DNA from: Dama dama
Taxonomy: Eukaryota > Chordata > Mammalia > Artiodactyla > Cervidae
Assembly: GCF_033118175.1 (NCBI RefSeq)
Contig: NC_083714.1
Span: forward strand, 2,542,001-2,606,000
Length of the DNA stretch: 64,000 nucleotides
Direction: 5' to 3'
Positions 11,485 through 24,569 of this stretch are shown piece after piece (the first letter of the stretch is position 1; each line of letters starts with the position of its first letter). The notes under the pieces are model-generated. The model did no database searches, had not been told where the DNA came from, and saw only the letters and a list, made by a program, of their open reading frames with translations. The translations under genes were made by a program, and so were the position numbers.

Positions 11485-12255
11485 TGAAGAGCTTCAAAAT
11501 GTGTCAAAAATATGACGAGTATGAAACCCTCTTAAAAATAGGAGGAGGATGAAGCGGTGTTCAACAACATGAAGAGCCTGAAAAGGTGTGCAAAATATGA
11601 AGAGCTTCAAAAGGTGTGAAATACATGAGGAACATGAAACGGTGTTCAAAACATGCAGAGACTGAAAAGGGTTGAAAAATATGAAGAGCCTCAAAACGTG
11701 TCAAAAATATGAGAAGTATGAAACGGTATGATAAATAGCAGAAGCATGAAGCGGTGTTGAAAAACAGGAAGAGTCTGAAATCGTGTGAAAAATATGAAGA
11801 TCTTCAAAAATATGAAAAGTATGAAGAGCTTCAAAAGGTGTGAAAACTATGAGGAGCATGATACGGTCTGAAAAATAGGAGGAGCATGAAGCGGTGTTGA
11901 AAAACATGAAGAGCCTGAAAAGGTGTGAAAATATGAAGAGATTCAAAAATATGAAAAATATGAAGAGCATCAAAAGGTGTGACAAATATGAAGAGCTTCA
12001 AAAGGTGTGAAAATTGTGAAGAGTTTCTAAAGGTGTCAAAAATATGAGGAGCATGAAACGGTCTGAAAAATATGAGGAGCATGAACTGGTGTTGAAAAAC
12101 ATGAAGAGCCTGAAAAGGTGTTAAAAATATGAAGAGCTTCAAAATGTGTGAAAAATATGAGGAGCATGAAACGGTCTGAAAAATAAGAGGAGCATGAAGC
12201 GTTGTTCAAAACATGAAGAGCCTGAAAATGTGTGAAAAATATAAAAAGCTTCAAA
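11485..12255. repeat. Satellite block, first copy of a 1,654-bp offset pair
   Basis: This 0.77-kb block recurs at 13139-13909 with a constant offset of 1654 bp and shared private variants. Examples are a shortened monomer giving CTTCAAAAATATGAAAAGTA (near 11806 and 13460), the GGAAGAGTCTGAAATCGTG monomer and a GATTCAAAAATATGAAAAAT junction. A few substitutions separate the copies. Confidence 0.85.
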
Positions 12256-12289
12256 AGGTGTGAAAAATATGAAGAGCTTCAAAAGGTGT

Positions 12290-13110
12290 CAAAAATCGAT
12301 GAGCAGGAAATGGTCTGAAAAATAGGAGGAGCATGAAGTAGTGTTAAAAACATGAAGAGCCTGAAAAGGTGTGAAATATATGAAGAGCTTCAAAAGGTGT
12401 CAAAAATATGAGGAGCATGAAACGGTCTGAAAAATAGGAGGAGCATGAAGTGCTGTTGAAAAACATGAAGATCCTGAAATGGTGTGAAATATATGAAGAG
12501 CTTCACAATGTGTGAAAAATATGAGGAGCTTCAAAAATTTCAGAAATATGAGGAGCATGAAACGGTCTGAAAAATAGGAGGAGCATGAAGCGGTGTTGAA
12601 AAACATGAAGAGCCTGAAAAGGTGTGAAAATATGAAGAGCTTCAAAAGCTGCCAAGAAGAGGAGGAGCATGAAACGGTCTGAAAAATAGGAGGAGCATGA
12701 AGCGGTGTTGAAAAACATGAAGAGCCTGAAAAGTTGTGAAAAATATGAAGAGCTTCAAAAGGTGTCAAAAAAGAGAGGAACATGAAACGGTCTGAAAAAT
12801 AGGACGAGCATGAAGTGGTGTTGAAAAAAAAGAAGAGCCTAAAAAGGTGGGAAAAACATGAAGAGCTTCAAAAGGTGTCAAAAATATGAGGAGAATGAAA
12901 CGGTCTGAAAAATAGGAGGAGCATGAGCGGTGTTGAAAAACATGAAGAGCCTGAAAAGGTGTGAAAAATATGAAGAGCTGGAAAAATGTGAAAAATATGA
13001 AGAGCTTCAAAAGGTGTGAAATATATGAAGAGCCTCAAAACGTGTCAAAAATATGAGGATTATGAAACGGTGTGAAAAATAGCAGGAGCATGAAGCAGTG
13101 TTGAAAAACT
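12290..13110. repeat. Satellite block, right copy of 7070-8010
   Basis: Shares the private variants of 7070-8010 at an offset of 5218 falling to 5107 bp, with about one 113-bp unit fewer. It sits between the two copies of the 1,654-bp pair and forms most of the spacer between them, so the pair arose by duplication of a block that included it or by insertion of it. Confidence 0.75.
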
Positions 13111-13138
13111 TGAAGAGCCTGAAAAAGTGTGAAAAATA

Positions 13139-13909
13139 TGAAGAGCTTCAAAAGGTGACAAATATATGAGGAGTATGAAACGGTCTGGAAAATAGGAGGA
13201 GCATGAAGCGGTGTTCAACAACATGAAGAGCCTGAAAAGGTGTGCAAAATATGAAGAGCTTCAAAAGGTATGAAATACATGAGGAACATGAAACGGTGTT
13301 CAAAACATGCAGAGACTGAAAAGGTGTGAAAAATATGAAGAGCCTCAAAACGTGTCAAAAATATGAGAAGTATGAAACGGTATGATAAATAGCAGGAGCA
13401 TGAAGCGGTGTTGAAAAACAGGAAGAGTCTGAAATCGTGTGAAAAATATGAAGATCTTCAAAAATATGAAAAGTATGAAGAGCTTCAAAAGGTGTGAAAA
13501 CTATGAGGAGCATGATACGGTCTGAAAAATAGGAGGAGCATGAAGCGGTGTTGAAAAACATGAAGAGCCTGAAAATGTGTGAAAATATGAAGAGATTCAA
13601 AAATATGAAAAATATGAAGAGCATCAAAAGGTGTGACAAACATGAAGAGCTTCAAAAGGTGTGAAAAATATGAAGAGTTTCTAAAGGTGTCAAAAATATG
13701 AGGAGCATGAAACGGTCTGAAAAATGTGAGGAACATGAACTGGTGTTGAAAAACATGAAGAGCCTGAAAAGGTGTGAAAAATATGAAGAGCTTCAAAATG
13801 TGTGAAAAATATGAGGAGCATGAAACGGTCTGAAAAATAGGAGGAGCATGAAGCGGTGTTCAAAAACATGAAGAGCCTGAAAAGGTGTGAAAAATATAAA
13901 AAGCTTCAA
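13139..13909. repeat. Satellite block, second copy of a 1,654-bp offset pair
   Basis: Copy of 11485-12255, shifted by 1654 bp, with a handful of substitutions (for example TATGATAAATAGCAG against TATGATAAATAGCAGA near the GAAACGG variant). Confidence 0.85.
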
Positions 13910-15699
13910 AAGGTGTCAAAATTATGAAGAGCATGAAACGGTCTGAAAAATAGGAGGAACATGAAAAGGTGATCAAAAACATGAAGAGCCTGAAAACGTG
14001 TGAAAAATATGAAGAGCTACAAAAGGTGTGAAATACATGAGGAGCATGAAACGGGCTGAAAAATAGGAGAAGCATGAAGTGCTGTGGAAAAACATGAAGA
14101 GCCTGAAAAGGTGTGAAAAATATGAAAAGCTTCAAAAGGTGTCAAAATTATGAGGAGCATGAAACGGTCTGAAAAATAGGAGGAGCATGAAGTGGTGTTG
14201 AAAAACATGAAGAGCCTGAAAAAGTGTTAAATATGAAGAGCTTCAAAGTTGTCAAAAATATGAGGAGCATGAAACGGTCTGAAAAATAGGAGGAGTATGA
14301 AACGGTCTGAAAAAGAGGAGGAGCATGAAGGGGTGTTCAAAAACATGAAGAGCCTGAAAAGGTGTGAAAAATATGAAGAGCTTCAAAAATATGAAAAATA
14401 TGAAGAGCTTCAAAAGGTGTGAAAAATATGAAGAGCTTCAAAAGGTGTGAAAAATATGAAGAGCTTAAAATGGTGTCAAAATGAGATGAGCATGAAACGG
14501 TCTGAAAAACAGGAGGAGAATGAAGCGGTGTTGAAAATCATCAAGAGCCTGAAAAGGTGTGAAAAATATGAAGAGCTTCAAAAGGTGTGAAATACATGAG
14601 GAGCATTAAACGGTCTGAAAAAAAGGAGGAGCATGAAGCGGTTTTCAAAAACATGAAGAGTCTGAAAAGGTGTGAAAAATATGAAGAGCTTCAAAAAGTG
14701 TCAAAAATATGAGGAGCATGAAACGGTCTGAAAAATAGGAGGAGCATGAAGCGGTCTTGAAAAACATGAAGAGCCTGAAAAGGTGTGAAAAATATGAAGA
14801 GCTTCAAAAGGTGTAAAAAATATGGTGAGCATGAAACGGTCTGCAAAAAAGGAGGAGCATGAAGTGGTGTTGAAAAACTTGAACAGCCAGAAAATGTGTG
14901 AAAAATATGAAAAGCTTCAAAAGGTGGTAAATATATGCGGAGCATGAAACGGTCTGAAAAATCGGAGGAGCATGAACCGGTGTTCAAAAACATGAAGAGC
15001 CTGAAAAGCTGTGAGAAATATGAAGAGCTTCAAAATGTGTCAAAATATGAGGAGCATGAAACGGTCTGAAAAAGAGGAGGAGCATGAATCGGTGTTGAAA
15101 AACATGAAGAGCCTAAAAAGTTGTGAAAAATATGAAGAGCTTCAAAAATTGTCAAAAATATGAGGAGCATGAAACGGTCTGAAAAATAGGAGGAGCATGA
15201 AGCATTGTTGAAAAACATGAAGAGCCTGAAAAGTTGTGAAAAATATGAAGAGCTTCAAATGTGTCAAAAATGAATGAACATGAAAAGGTCTGAAAAATAA
15301 GAGAAGCATGAAGTGGTGTTGATAAAAAAGAAGAGGCTGAAAAGGTGTGAAATATATGAAGATCTTCAAAAGGTGTCAAAAATATGAGGAGAATGAAACG
15401 TTCTGAATAATACGAGGAGCATGAAGCGGTGTTGAAAAACATGAAGAGCCTGAAAACGTGTGAAAAATATGAAGAGCTTCAAAAGGTGTGAAAAATATGA
15501 AGAGCTTCAAATGTGTCAAAAATGAGATGAGCATGAAACGGTCTGAAAAATAAGAGGAGCATGAAGTGGTGGTGAAAATCATGAAGAGCCTGAAAATGTG
15601 TGAAAAATATGAAGAGCTTCTAAAGGTGTCAAAAATATGAGGATCATGAAACGGTCTGAAAAATAGGAGGATCATGAAGCGTGTTCAAAAACATGAAAA

Positions 15700-16213
15700 G
15701 CCTGAAAAGGTGTGAAAATATGAAGAGCTTCAAAAATGTGAAAAATATGAAGAGCTTCAAAGAGTGTGAAAAATATGAGGAGTATGAAACGTTCTGAAAA
15801 ATAGAAGGAGCATGAAGCGATGGTGAAAAACATGAAGAGTCTGAAAATGTGTGAAAAATATGAAGAGCTTCAAAAATGTGAAAAATATGAAGAGCTTTAA
15901 AAGTTGTGAAAAATATGAAGAGCTTCATTAGGTGTCAAAAATTAGATGAGCAAGAAAAGGTCTGAAAAATAGGAGGAGCATTAAACGGTGATCAAAAACA
16001 TGAAGAGCCTGAAAAGGTGTGAAAAATATGAAAAGCTTCAAAAATGTGAAAAATATGAAGAGCTTCAAAAAGTGTGAAAAATATGAGGAGTATGAAACGT
16101 TCTGAAAAATAGAAGGAGCATGAAGCGGTGGTGAAAAACATGAAGAGTCTGAAAATGTGTGAAAAATATGAAGAGCTTCAAAAATGTGAAAAATATGAAG
16201 AGCTTTAAAAGGT
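15700..16213. repeat. 308-bp tandem duplication of satellite with extra B monomers
   Basis: Positions 15700-15905 and 16008-16213 match at an offset of 308 bp. Both contain the rare GAAACGTTCTGAAAAATAGA and the GGTGGTGAAAAACATGAAGA or GATGGTG variants, each bounded by extra one-base-shortened B monomers (TTCAAAAATGTGAAAAATA). 308 bp is about eleven 28-bp monomers. Confidence 0.8.
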
Positions 16214-18636
16214 GTGGAAATATGAGGAGCATGACACGGTCTGAAAAATAGGAGGAGCATGAAGTGTTGTTCAAAAAATGAAGAGCCTGAAAAGGTGTGA
16301 AAAATATCAAGAGCTTCAAAAGGTGTGAAAAATATGAGGAGCATGAAACACTCTGAAAAATAGGAGGAGCATGAAGCGGTGTTGAAAAACATGAAAAGCC
16401 TGAAAAGGGGTGAAAAATATGAAGAGCTTCCAAAGGTGTGAAAAATATGAGGAGCATGAAACGGTCTGAAAAATAGGAGTCGCAAGAAGCGGTGTTCAAA
16501 AACATGAAGAGCCAGAAAAGGTGTGAAAAATATGAAGAGCTTCAAAAGCTGTGAAAAATATGAAGAGCTTCAAAAGGTGTGAAATACATGACGAGGATGA
16601 AACTCTCTGAAAAATAGGAGGAGCATGAAGCGGTGTTCAATAATATGAAGAGCCTGGAAAGGTGTGAAAAATATGACGAGCTTCCAAAGTTGTCAAAAAT
16701 ATGAGGAGCATGAAAAGGTCTGAAAAATAGGAGCATGAAGCGGTGTTCAATAATATGAAGAGCCTGAAAATGTGTGAAATATATGAATAGCTTCAGAAGG
16801 TGTCAAAAATATGAGGAACAAGAAACGGCCTGAAAAATAGGAGGAGCATTAAACGGTGTTCAACAATATGAGGAGCAAGAAACGGTCTGAAAAATAAGAG
16901 GAGCATTAAACGGTGTTCAAAAACATGAAGAGCCTGGAAAGGTGTGAAAAATATGAAGAGCTTCAAAAGGTGTCAAAAATATGAGGAGCATGAAACGGTC
17001 TGAAAAATAAGAGGAGCATGAAGTGGTGTTGAAAAAAATGAAGAGCCTGAAAAAGGTGTGAAAATTATGAGGAGAATGAAACGGTCTGAAAAATAGGAGG
17101 AGCTTGAAGTGGTGTTGAAAAATATAAAGAGCTTCTAAAATTGTCAAAAATAGCAGGAGCATGAAACGGTCTGAAAAATAGGAGGATCATGAAGCGGTGT
17201 AGAAAAACATGAAGAGCCTGAACAGGTGTGAAAAATATGAAGAGCTTCAAAAGGTGTGAAAAATATGAGGAGCATGAAATGGTCTGAAAAATAGGAGGAG
17301 CAAGAAGTGGTGTTGAAATTCATGAAGAGCCTGAAAAGGTTTGTAAAATATGAAGAGCTTCAAAATGTGTGAAATACATGAGGAACATGAAACGGTCTGA
17401 AAAATAGGAGGAGCATGAAGTGGTGTTGAGAATCATGAAGAGTCTGAAAAGGTGTGAAAAATATGAAGAGCTTCAAAAGGAGTCAAAAATATGAGGAGCA
17501 TGTAACGGTCTGAAAAAATAGGAGGAGCATGAAGCGGTGTTCAAAAACATGAAGAGTCTGAAAAGGGTGAAAAATATGAAGAGCTTCAAAGGGTGTCAAA
17601 AATATGAGGAGCATGATACGGTCTGAAAAATAGGAGGAGTATGAAGCGGTGATCAAAAATATGAAGAGCCTGAAAAGTTCTGAAAAATATGAAGAGCTTC
17701 AAAAGGTGTGAAATACATGGGGAGCATGAAACGGGGTGAAAAATAGGAGAAGCATGAAGTGGTGTGGAAAAACATGAAAAGCCTGAAAAGGTGTGAAAAA
17801 TATGAAGAGCTTCAAAAGGTGTGAAATACATGAGGAGAATGAAATTCTCTGAAAAATAGAAGGAGCATGAAGTGGTGTTCAAAAACATGAAGAGCCAGAA
17901 AATGTGTGAAAAATATGAAGAGCTTCAAAAGGTGTCAAAAATACGAGGAGCATGAAACAGTCTGAAAAATAGGAGGAGCATGAAGCAGTGTTCAAAAATA
18001 TGAAGAGCCTGAAAATGTGTGAAAAATATGAAGAGCTTAAAAAGGTATCAAAAATATGAGGAGCATGAAACGGTCTGAAAAATAGGAGGAGCATGAAGTG
18101 GTGTTGAAAAACATGAAGAGCCTGAAAAGGTGTGAAAAATATGAAGAGCTTCAAAAGGTGTCAAAAATATGAGGAGCATGAAACGGTGTGAAAAATAGGT
18201 GGAGCAAGAAGGAGTGTTGAAAAACACGAAGAGCCTGAAAATGTGTGAAAAATATAAAGAGCTTCAAAAGATGTGAAAAATATGAAGAGCTTCAAAAGGT
18301 GTCAAAAATGAGATGAGCAAGAAACGGTTTGAAAAATAGGAGGAGCATGAAGCGGTGTTGAAAAAGATGAAGAACCTGAAAAGTTGTGAGAAATATGAAG
18401 AGCTTCAATAGGTGTCAAAAGTATGAGGAGCATGAAACGCTCTGAAAAAGAGGAGGAGCATGAAGCGGTGTTGAAAAACATGAAGAACCTGAAAAGTAGT
18501 GAAAAATATGAAGAGCTTCTAAAGGTGTCAAAAATATGAGTAGCATGTAACGGTCTGAAAAATAGGAAGAGCATGAAGCTGTGTTCAAAAACATGAAGAG
18601 CCTGAAAATGTTTGAAAAATATGAAGAGCTTCAAAA

Positions 18637-18970
18637 GGTGTCAAAAATATGAGGAGCATGAAGTGATGTTGAAAAACATGAATAGCCTGAAAATGTGTGA
18701 AATATATGAGGAGCATGAAACGGTCTGAAAAATACGAGGAGCATGAAGCGGTGTTCAAAAATATGTAGAGCCTGAAAATGTGTGAAAAATATGAAGAGCT
18801 TCAAAAGGTGTCAAAAATATGAGGAGCATGAAGTGATGTTGAAAAACATGAATAGCCTGAAAATGTGTGAAAAATATGAGGAGCATGAAACGGTCTGAAA
18901 AATAGAATCGGCATGAAATGGTGTTCAAAACATGAAGAGCCTGAAAAGGTGTGAAAATTATGAAGAGCTT
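18637..18970. repeat. 170-bp tandem duplication of satellite
   Basis: The private variant AAGTGATGTTGAAAAACATG followed by AATAGCC occurs at 18661 and 18831, a spacing of 170 bp, equal to six monomers rather than a multiple of the 113-bp unit. This shows that exchange can also occur out of unit register. Confidence 0.7.
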
Positions 18971-20743
18971 CAAAAGGTGTGAAATACATGAGGAGCATGA
19001 AACGGTCTGAAAAATAGGAGAAGCATGAAGTGGTGTTGAAAAACATGAAGAGCCTGAAAAGGAGTGAAAAATATGAAGAGCTTCAAAAGGTGTCAAACAT
19101 ATGAAGAACATGAAACGGTCTGAAAAATAGGAGGATCATGAAGCAGTGTTCAAAAACAGGAAGAGCCTGAAAATGTGTGAAAAATATTCAGAGCTTCAAA
19201 ATGTGTCAAATATATGAGGAGCATGAAACGGTCTGAAAAATAGGAGGAGCATGAAATGGTGATTAAAAACATGAAGAGCCTGAAAAGGTGTGAAAAATAT
19301 GAAGAGATTCAAAAGGTGTGAAATACATGAGGAGCATGAAACAGGCCGAAAATAGGAGAAGCATGAAGTGGTGTGGAAAAACATGAAGAGCCTAAAAAGT
19401 TGTGAGAAATATGAAGAGCTTCAAAAGATGTGAAATACATGAGGAGCATGAAACTCTCTGAAAAATAAGAGGAGCATGAAGCAGTGTCAAAAACATGAAG
19501 AGCCTAAAAAGTTGTGAGAAATATGAAGAGCTTTAAAAGGTGTCAAAAATGAGATGAGCATGAAACGGTCTGAAAAATAGGAGGAACATGAAGCGGTGTT
19601 GAGAAACATGAAGAGCCTAAAAAGTTGTGAGAAATATGAAGAGATTCACAAGGGGTCAAAAATGAGATGAGCATGAAACGGTCTGAAAAATAGGAACATG
19701 AAACAGTGATAAAAAACATGAAGAGCCTGAAAAAGTGTGAAAAATATGAAGAGCTTCAAAAGGTGTGAAATTCATGAGGAGCATGAAATGGTCTGAAAAA
19801 TAGGACAAGAATGAAGTGGTGTGGAAAAACATGAAGAGCCTGAAAAGGTGTGAAAAATATGAAGAGCTTCAAGAGGTGTCAAAAATATGAAGAGCATGAA
19901 ACGGTCTGAAAAATAGGAGGATCATGAAGCGGTGATCACAAACATGAGGAGCGTGAAAAGGTGTGAAAAATATGAAGAGCTTCAAAAGGTGTCAAAAATA
20001 TGAGGAGCATGAAACGGTCCGAAAAATAGGAGGAGCATGAAGCAGTGTTCAAAAAGATGAAGAGCCTGAAAATGTGTGAAACATATGAAGAGCTTCAAAA
20101 GGTGTCAAAATTATGAGGAGCATGAAACGGCCTGAAAAATTGGAGGAGCATGAAGCGGTGTTCAAAAATATGAAGATCCTGAAAAGGTGTGAAAAATATG
20201 AAGAGCTTCAAAACGTGTCAAAAATATGAGTAGCATGAAACGGTCTGAAAAATAGGAGAAGCATGAAGCGGTGTTGAAAAACTTGAAGAGCCTGAAAAGG
20301 TGTGAAAAATATGAAGAGCTTCAAATGGTGTCAAAAATATGAGGAGCATGAAACAGCCTGAAAAATAGGAGGAGCATGAAGCGGTGTTGAAAAACATGAC
20401 GAAACAGAAAAGGTGTGAAAAATATGAAGTGCTTCAAAAGGTGTGCAAAATATGAAGAGATTCAAAGGGGTCCAAAATATGAGGAGCATGAAACGGTCTG
20501 AAAAATAGGAGGAGCATGAAACGATGTTCAAAAACATGAAGAGACTGAAAATGTGTGAAAAATATGAAGAGCTCAAAAGGTGTGAAAAATATGTGGAGCA
20601 TGAAACGGTCTGAAGAATAGGAGGAGGATTGTAGCGTTGTTCAAAAACCTGAAGAGCAGGAAAAGGTGTGAATAATATGAAGAGCTTCAAAAGGTGTCAA
20701 AAATATGAGGAGCATGAAACGGTCTGAAAAATAGGAGGACCAG

Positions 20744-20856
20744 GAAGCGGTGTTGAAAAACATGAAGAGCCTGAAAAGGTGTGAAAAATATGAAGAGCTT
20801 CAAAAGGTGTCAAAAATATGAGGAGCATGAAACGGTCTGAAAAATAGGAGGAACAT
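20744..20856 (+). repeat. Representative near-consensus 113-bp satellite unit (monomers A-B-C-D)
   Basis: This unit is one base away from the consensus I derived by eye. It divides into monomer A (29 bp, starts GAAGCGGTGTTG), B (28 bp, starts GAAAAGGTGTG, ends GAAGAGCTT), C (28 bp, starts CAAAAGGTGTC, ends GAGGAGCAT) and D (28 bp, starts GAAACGGTCTG, ends GGAGGAGCAT). My hand count of the consensus gives A 49, G 33, T 20 and C 11, so about 39% GC and 73% purine on the plus strand. The four monomers align throughout, which implies one ancestral 28-bp repeat that was amplified, diverged and then re-amplified as a four-part unit. The two CpG sites lie at the CGG of A and of D. Confidence 0.9.
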
Positions 20857-23800
20857 AAAACGGTGTTCAAAAACATGAAGAGCCTCAAAAGGTGTGAAAA
20901 ATATGAAGAGCTTCAAAAGGTGTCAAAAATATGAGGAGCATGAAACGGTCTGAAAAATAAGAGGAGCATGAAACGGTGTTCAAAAACATGAAGAGCCTGA
21001 AAATGTGTGAAAAATATGAAGAGCTTCAAAAGTTGTGAAAAATATGAAGAGCTTCAAAAGCTGTCAAAAATGAGATGAGAATGAAACAGTCTGAAAAATA
21101 GGAGGAGCATGAAGTGGTGTTGAAAAACATGAAGACCCTGAAAAGGTGTGAAAAATATGAAGATCTTCAAAAAGTGTCAAAAATATGAGGAGCATGAAAC
21201 GGTATGAAAAATAGGAGGATCTTGAAGCAGTGTTGAAAAACATGAAGAGCATGAAAAGGTGTGAATAATATGAAGAGCTTCAAAGGAGTCAAAAATATGA
21301 GGAGCATGAAAAGGTCTGAAAAATAGGTGGAGCATGAAGCGGTGTTGAAAAACATGAAGAGCCTGAAAAGCTGTGAAAAATATGAAGAGCTTCAAAAGGA
21401 GTCAAAAATATGAGGAGCATGAAAATGTCTGAAAAATAAGAGGAGTAGGAAACGATGTTCAAAAACATGAAGAGCCTGAAAAGGTGTGAAAAATATAAAG
21501 AGCTTCAAAATGTGACAGAAATATGAGGAGCATGAAACGGTCTGAAAAATAAGAGGAGTAGGAAACGATGTTCAAAAACATGAAGAGCCTGAAAAGGTGT
21601 GAAAAATATGAAGAGCTTCAAAAGGTGTCAAAAATACGAGGACCATGAAACGGTCAGAAAAAGAGGAGGAGAATGAAGCAGTGTTCAAAAACATGACGAG
21701 CTTGAAAGGTGTGAAATATAATAAGAGCTTCAAAAGGTGTGAAAAATGGGAGGAGAATGAAAATGTCTGAAATAAAGGAGGAGCATGAAGCGGTGTTGAA
21801 AAACATGAAGAGCCTGAAATGGTGTGAAAATTATGAAGAGATTCTAAAGCTGTCAAAAATATGAGGAGCCTGAAACGGTCTGAAAAATAGGAGGAGCATG
21901 AAGTGGTGTTGAAAAAGATGAAGAGCCTGAGAAGGTGTGAAAAATATGAAGAGCTTCAAAAGGTGTGAAATACATGAGGAGGATGAAACCGTCTGAAAAT
22001 AGGTGGAGTATGAAGCGTTGTTCAAATATATGAAGAGCCTGAAAAGGTGTGAAATATATGAAGAGATTCAAAAGGTGTCAAAAATATTAGGAGCATGAAA
22101 CGGTCTGAAAAAAAGGAGGAGCAGGAAACCGTGTTCAAAAACATGAAGAGCCTGAAAAGGTGTGAAAAATATGAAGAGCTTCAAAAGGTGTTAAAAATAG
22201 GAGGAGCATGTAGCGGTGTTCGAAAACATGAAGAGCCTGAAAATGTGTGTAAAATATGAAGAGCTTCAAAAAGTGTCAAAAATATGAGGAGCATGAAACG
22301 GTCTGAAAAATAGGTGGATCAAGAATCGGTCTTGAAAAACATGAAGAGCGTGAAAACGTGTGAAAAATATGAAGAGCTTCAAAAGGTGTGAAAAATATGA
22401 AAATCTTAAAATGGTGTCACAAATATGAGGAGCATGAAACGGTCTGAAAAATAGGAGGAACATGAAACGGTGTTCAAAAACATGAAGAGGCTCAAAAGGT
22501 GTGAAAAATATGAAGAGCTTCAAAAGGTGTGAAATACATGAGGAGCATGAAACTGTTTGAAAAATAGGAGGAGCATGAAGCGGTGTTGAAAAACATGAAG
22601 AGCCTGAAGGTGTGAAAAATATGAAGAGCTTCAAAAGGTGTCAAAAATACGAGGAGCATGAAACGGTCTGAAAAATAGGAGGAGCATGAAGCGGTGTTGA
22701 AAAACTTGAAGAGCCTGAAAACGTGTGAAAAATATGAAGAGCATCAAAAGGTGTGAAAAATATGAAGAGCTTCAAAAGGTGTAAAAAATGAGATGAGCAT
22801 GAAACGGTCTGAAAAATAGGAGGAGCATGAAGTGGTGTTGAAAAAAATGAAGAGCCTGAAAATGTGTGAAACATATGAAGAGCTTCAAAAGGTGTCAAAA
22901 TTATGAGGAGCATGAAACGGCCTGAAAAATTGGAGGAGCATGAAGCGGTGTTCAAAAATATGAAGAGCCTGAAAAGGTGTGAAAAATATGAAGAGCTTCA
23001 AAACGTGTCAAAAATATGAGTAGCATGAAACGGTCTGAAAAATAGGAGGAGCATGAAGTGGTGTTGAAAAACATGAAGAGCCTGAATAAGTGCGAAATAT
23101 ACGAAGAGATTCAAAAGTTTTGAAAAATATGAAGAGCTTCAAAAGGTGACAACAATATGAGGAGAATGAAACGGCCTGAAAAATAGGAGGATCATGAAGC
23201 GTTGTTTAAAAACATGAAGAGCCTGTAAAGGTGTGAAAAATATGAAGAGCTTGAAAATGTGTCAAAAATATTAGGAGCCTGAAACAGTCTGAAAAATAGG
23301 AGGAGATTGAAATGGTTATGAAAAACATGAAGCGCCTGAAAAGGTGTGAAAAATATGAAGAGCTTCAAAAGGTGTGAAATACAATAGGTGCATGAAACGG
23401 TCTGAAAAATAGGAGGAGCATTTAGCGGTGTTGAAAACATGAAGAGCCTGAAAAGGTGTTAAATATATGAAGAGCTTCAAAAGGTGTGAAAAATATGAGG
23501 AGCATGAAATGGTCTGATGAATAGGAGGAGGATTGTAGCGGTGTTCAAAAACATGAAGAGCATGAAAAGGTGTGAAAAATATGAAGGGCTTCAAAACGTG
23601 TGAAACACATGAGGAGCATGAAACTGTCTGAAAATTAGGAGGATCATGAAGCGGTGTTGAAAAACATGAAGAGCATGAAAAGCTGTGAAAAATATGAAGA
23701 GCCTCAAAATGTGTGAAAAATATGAAGAGCTTCAAAAGCTGTCAAAAATGAGATGAGCATGAAACGGTCTGAAAAATAGGAGGGGCATGAAGTTGTGTTG

Positions 23801-24569
23801 AAAAACATGAAGAGCCTGAAAAGGTGTGAAAAATATGAAGAACTTCAAAAGGTGTCAAAAACATGAGGAGCATGAAACGGACTGAAATATAGGAGGAGCA
23901 TGAAACGGTGTTCATAAACATGAAGAGCCTGAAAAGGTGAAAAAAATATGAAGAGCTTCAAAAGGTGTCAAAAATGAGATGAGCATGAAACGGTCTGAAA
24001 AATAGGAGGAGCATGAAGCGGTGTTGAAAAACATGAAGAGCCTTAAAAGGGGTGAAAAATATGAAGAGCTTCAAAAGGTGTCAAAAATATGTGGAGCATG
24101 AAACGGTCTGAAATATAAGAGGAGCATGAAACGGTGTTCATAAACATGAAGAGCCTGAAAAGGTGTGAGAAATATGAAGAGCTTCAAAAGGTGTGAAAAA
24201 TATGAAGAGCTTCAAAAGGTGTGAAAAATATGAAGAGCTTCAAAAAATGTGAAATACATGAGGAGCATGAAACGGTCTGAAAAATAGGAGGAGCATGAAG
24301 CGGTGTTGAAAAACATGAAAACCTGAAAAGGTGTGAAAAATTTGAGGTGCTTCAAAAGGTGTGAAAATTAGGAGGAGCATGAAGCGGTGTTCAAAAACAT
24401 GAAAAGCCTGAAAATGTTTGTAAAATATGAAGAGCTTCAAAACGTGTCAAAAATATGAGGAGCATGAAACAATCTGAAAAATAGGAGGATCAAGAAGCGG
24501 TGTTGAACAACATGAAGATCTCAAAACTTGTGAAAAATATGAAGAGCTTCAAAAGGTGTGAAAAATATG

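Larger units (their letters stand above)
11180..20739. repeat. 113-bp satellite array, heterogeneous segment right of the LINE-1
   Basis: No gene. Tandem 113-bp units with considerable divergence and frequent monomer gain or loss. Stretches of consecutive B-type monomers (ending GAAGAGCTT) are common, for instance four in a row at about 14361-14465. Sub-blocks listed separately are the 1,654-bp pair, the copy of 7070-8010, a 308-bp pair and a 170-bp pair. The longest minus-strand open frame of the whole window (205 codons, 15928-16545) lies here and is repeat-derived. Confidence 0.95.

Noticed and set aside
15928..16545. Minus-strand open frames of 60-205 codons throughout the window, this being the longest
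   Set aside because: All translate the same satellite in rotating frames (113 is not a multiple of three) with the same Phe, Ser, His and Leu-rich motifs. They exist because TTA, CTA and TCA are scarce on the plus strand. No consistent start, no signal, no domain and no conservation of frame between copies.
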